NCBI GenBank assembly: GCA_016758965.1
Contig: JAEPRB010000202.1
Span: forward strand, 1 to 64,000
DNA length: 64,000 nt
Direction of reading: 5' to 3'
Origin: Circinella minor
Lineage: Eukaryota > Mucoromycota > Mucoromycetes > Mucorales > Lichtheimiaceae
Positions 63,036 to 64,000 of the stretch are shown here, piece after piece. The position numbers and the translations under genes are program-made. Numbering within the stretch: the first letter of the stretch is position 1; every line of letters begins with the position of its first letter. The notes under the pieces are model-generated. The model saw only the letters and a program-made list of their open reading frames with translations. It was not told where the DNA came from and did not search any database.

Positions 63036-64000
63036 ATGGCAACATTCTTACGACGACTTGCTCGACCTAATGTATATACACCTACATGGCGACGTGCCAT
63101 GCAAACTTCAGCTTCTGATGGTGAACAAGCACCTGTATTTCGAGCAAAACGACGTTTTGGTTTAGGAACTGTTTTCATGTGTACTATTCCATTCATCACT
63201 TTTGGACTTGGTACATGGCAAGTTCAACGTCTTCGTTGGAAAGTGAATCTAATTCAAGAAATGGAAGAACGTATGGAAAAAGGAGCTATTCCACTTCCTC
63301 GTCGTATAAAGTAAAATATATTCTTTTCATTCTTCTTCTTTTCTCCAGCTTCTATCTTTGTTTATTTTGTTATGTGCATCTGAGTATCTTTCGTCAGCTG
63401 ACTAATAATTCAATGGATTATTTGCTCATAAAAATTATATAAAGTCAAGATGTGCTACCCGATTATGAATATCGTAAAGTTGCTGTAAAAGGTCATTACC
63501 GACATGATCAAGAAATGTTATTAGGTCCACGTACGCGTGGTGATGGTCAAGCTGGATATTTCATTATCACGCCACTTGTACGTGAGAATGGTACCACAAT
63601 TTTGGTTAAACGAGGTTGGGTCTCAATGGATAAAAAGGATAAACGTTCACGGCCTGAAAGTTTAACAAACGATTTGGTTGAAGTGGAAGGTTTATTACGT
63701 ATGAATGAAAAACGTAATACTTTCACACCTGATAATGATGTTTTGAATAATCAATGGTATTGGACTGATGTAGATACCATGGCAAAAATTACTGGGTGTG
63801 AACCACTTCTAGTTGAGCAAGTTTCACGTAAGTTGCTTTTTGAGTTTTTCTATGAATAGAAAGAAAGCTGTGAACAAAAAAAAAAAAGAACAGAATAAAT
63901 AAGACTGATGAATTATATCTTTACTCGGTTATTAAAATAGGTCAATCACCTAATAAAGAGCATACATTGATTGACCGTGGTATACCAGTTGGTAGATCAC
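63036..64000 (+). CDS. SHY1: SURF1/Shy1 cytochrome c oxidase assembly factor (3' truncated by window)
   Basis: Exons are 63036-63310, 63445-63827 and 63941 to beyond the window end. The N-terminus ([20 protein letters not shown]) is Arg-rich and amphipathic, a mitochondrial presequence. A first membrane segment ([19 protein letters not shown]) is followed by [17 protein letters not shown], a SURF1 hallmark. Matrix-opposite blocks are [40 protein letters not shown] and [40 protein letters not shown] follows. The second membrane segment lies beyond the window. SURF1 acts in heme a/Cox1 maturation in the inner membrane. ATG 63036 is chosen because an upstream in-frame extension lacks an ATG. Confidence 0.94.

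Overview
This is an intron-rich, strongly AT-biased eukaryotic nuclear sequence. Introns are mostly 60-150 bp with GTAAGT-like donors, genes carry many small exons, homopolymer A/T tracts are everywhere, and the proteins are fungal in type. Several features point to an early-diverging fungus of the Mucoromycota, probably Mucorales: a Ypt1/Rab1 split into six exons, minor-spliceosome (AT-AC) introns, a PKA-R-like protein, and degenerate multi-copy genes. I cannot name the species.

Layout. Positions 1-11232 are gene-poor. They hold a 132-bp inverted repeat whose copies lie 4.98 kb apart, a pogo-like transposon end, CAGT-type dispersed repeats, a 12-bp minisatellite locus with its own TATA box and splice signals, and a decayed gene (8369-9186). 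Positions 11233-21559 carry a MINDY-type deubiquitinase with a CaaX end (+), spermidine synthase (-) and an L-lactate permease family transporter (-). A 4-kb gene-poor gap follows. Positions 25870-34707 carry an ICMT/PEMT-like membrane methyltransferase (-), a small GPI-type cell-surface protein (-), COG4 of the Golgi tethering complex (+) and a NUFIP1-like CCCH protein (-). Positions 34989-41431 hold two divergent paralogues of a family I do not recognise (+,+). They flank the Hal2/Met22 bisphosphate nucleotidase (-) and a 760-bp TA-flanked MITE. Positions 41550-55295 carry NSRP1 (+), a PKA regulatory-subunit-like protein with degenerate cAMP pockets (-), the KDEL receptor Erd2 (-), Ypt1/Rab1 (-), an F-box-like protein (+) and a plasma-membrane-type syntaxin (-). 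Positions 55296-59900 are gene-poor, with decayed genes and one repeat insertion. Positions 60149-64000 carry a multi-pass membrane protein (-), the nucleolar RRM protein Nop6 (-) and, divergently, SURF1 (+), which is cut by the window end.

The genes are independent eukaryotic units, not operons. There is a loose secretory-pathway theme (COG4, Erd2, Ypt1, syntaxin) and an RNA-processing theme (NUFIP1, NSRP1, Nop6), probably by chance. The most interesting system is the unknown paralogous pair. The two genes share exon phases and several exact exon lengths (69, 129 and 137 nt). Three of their introns start with the minor-spliceosome donor ATATCCTTT and end in AC. All exon joins given here are manual, checked only by reading frame and by exon sums divisible by three.
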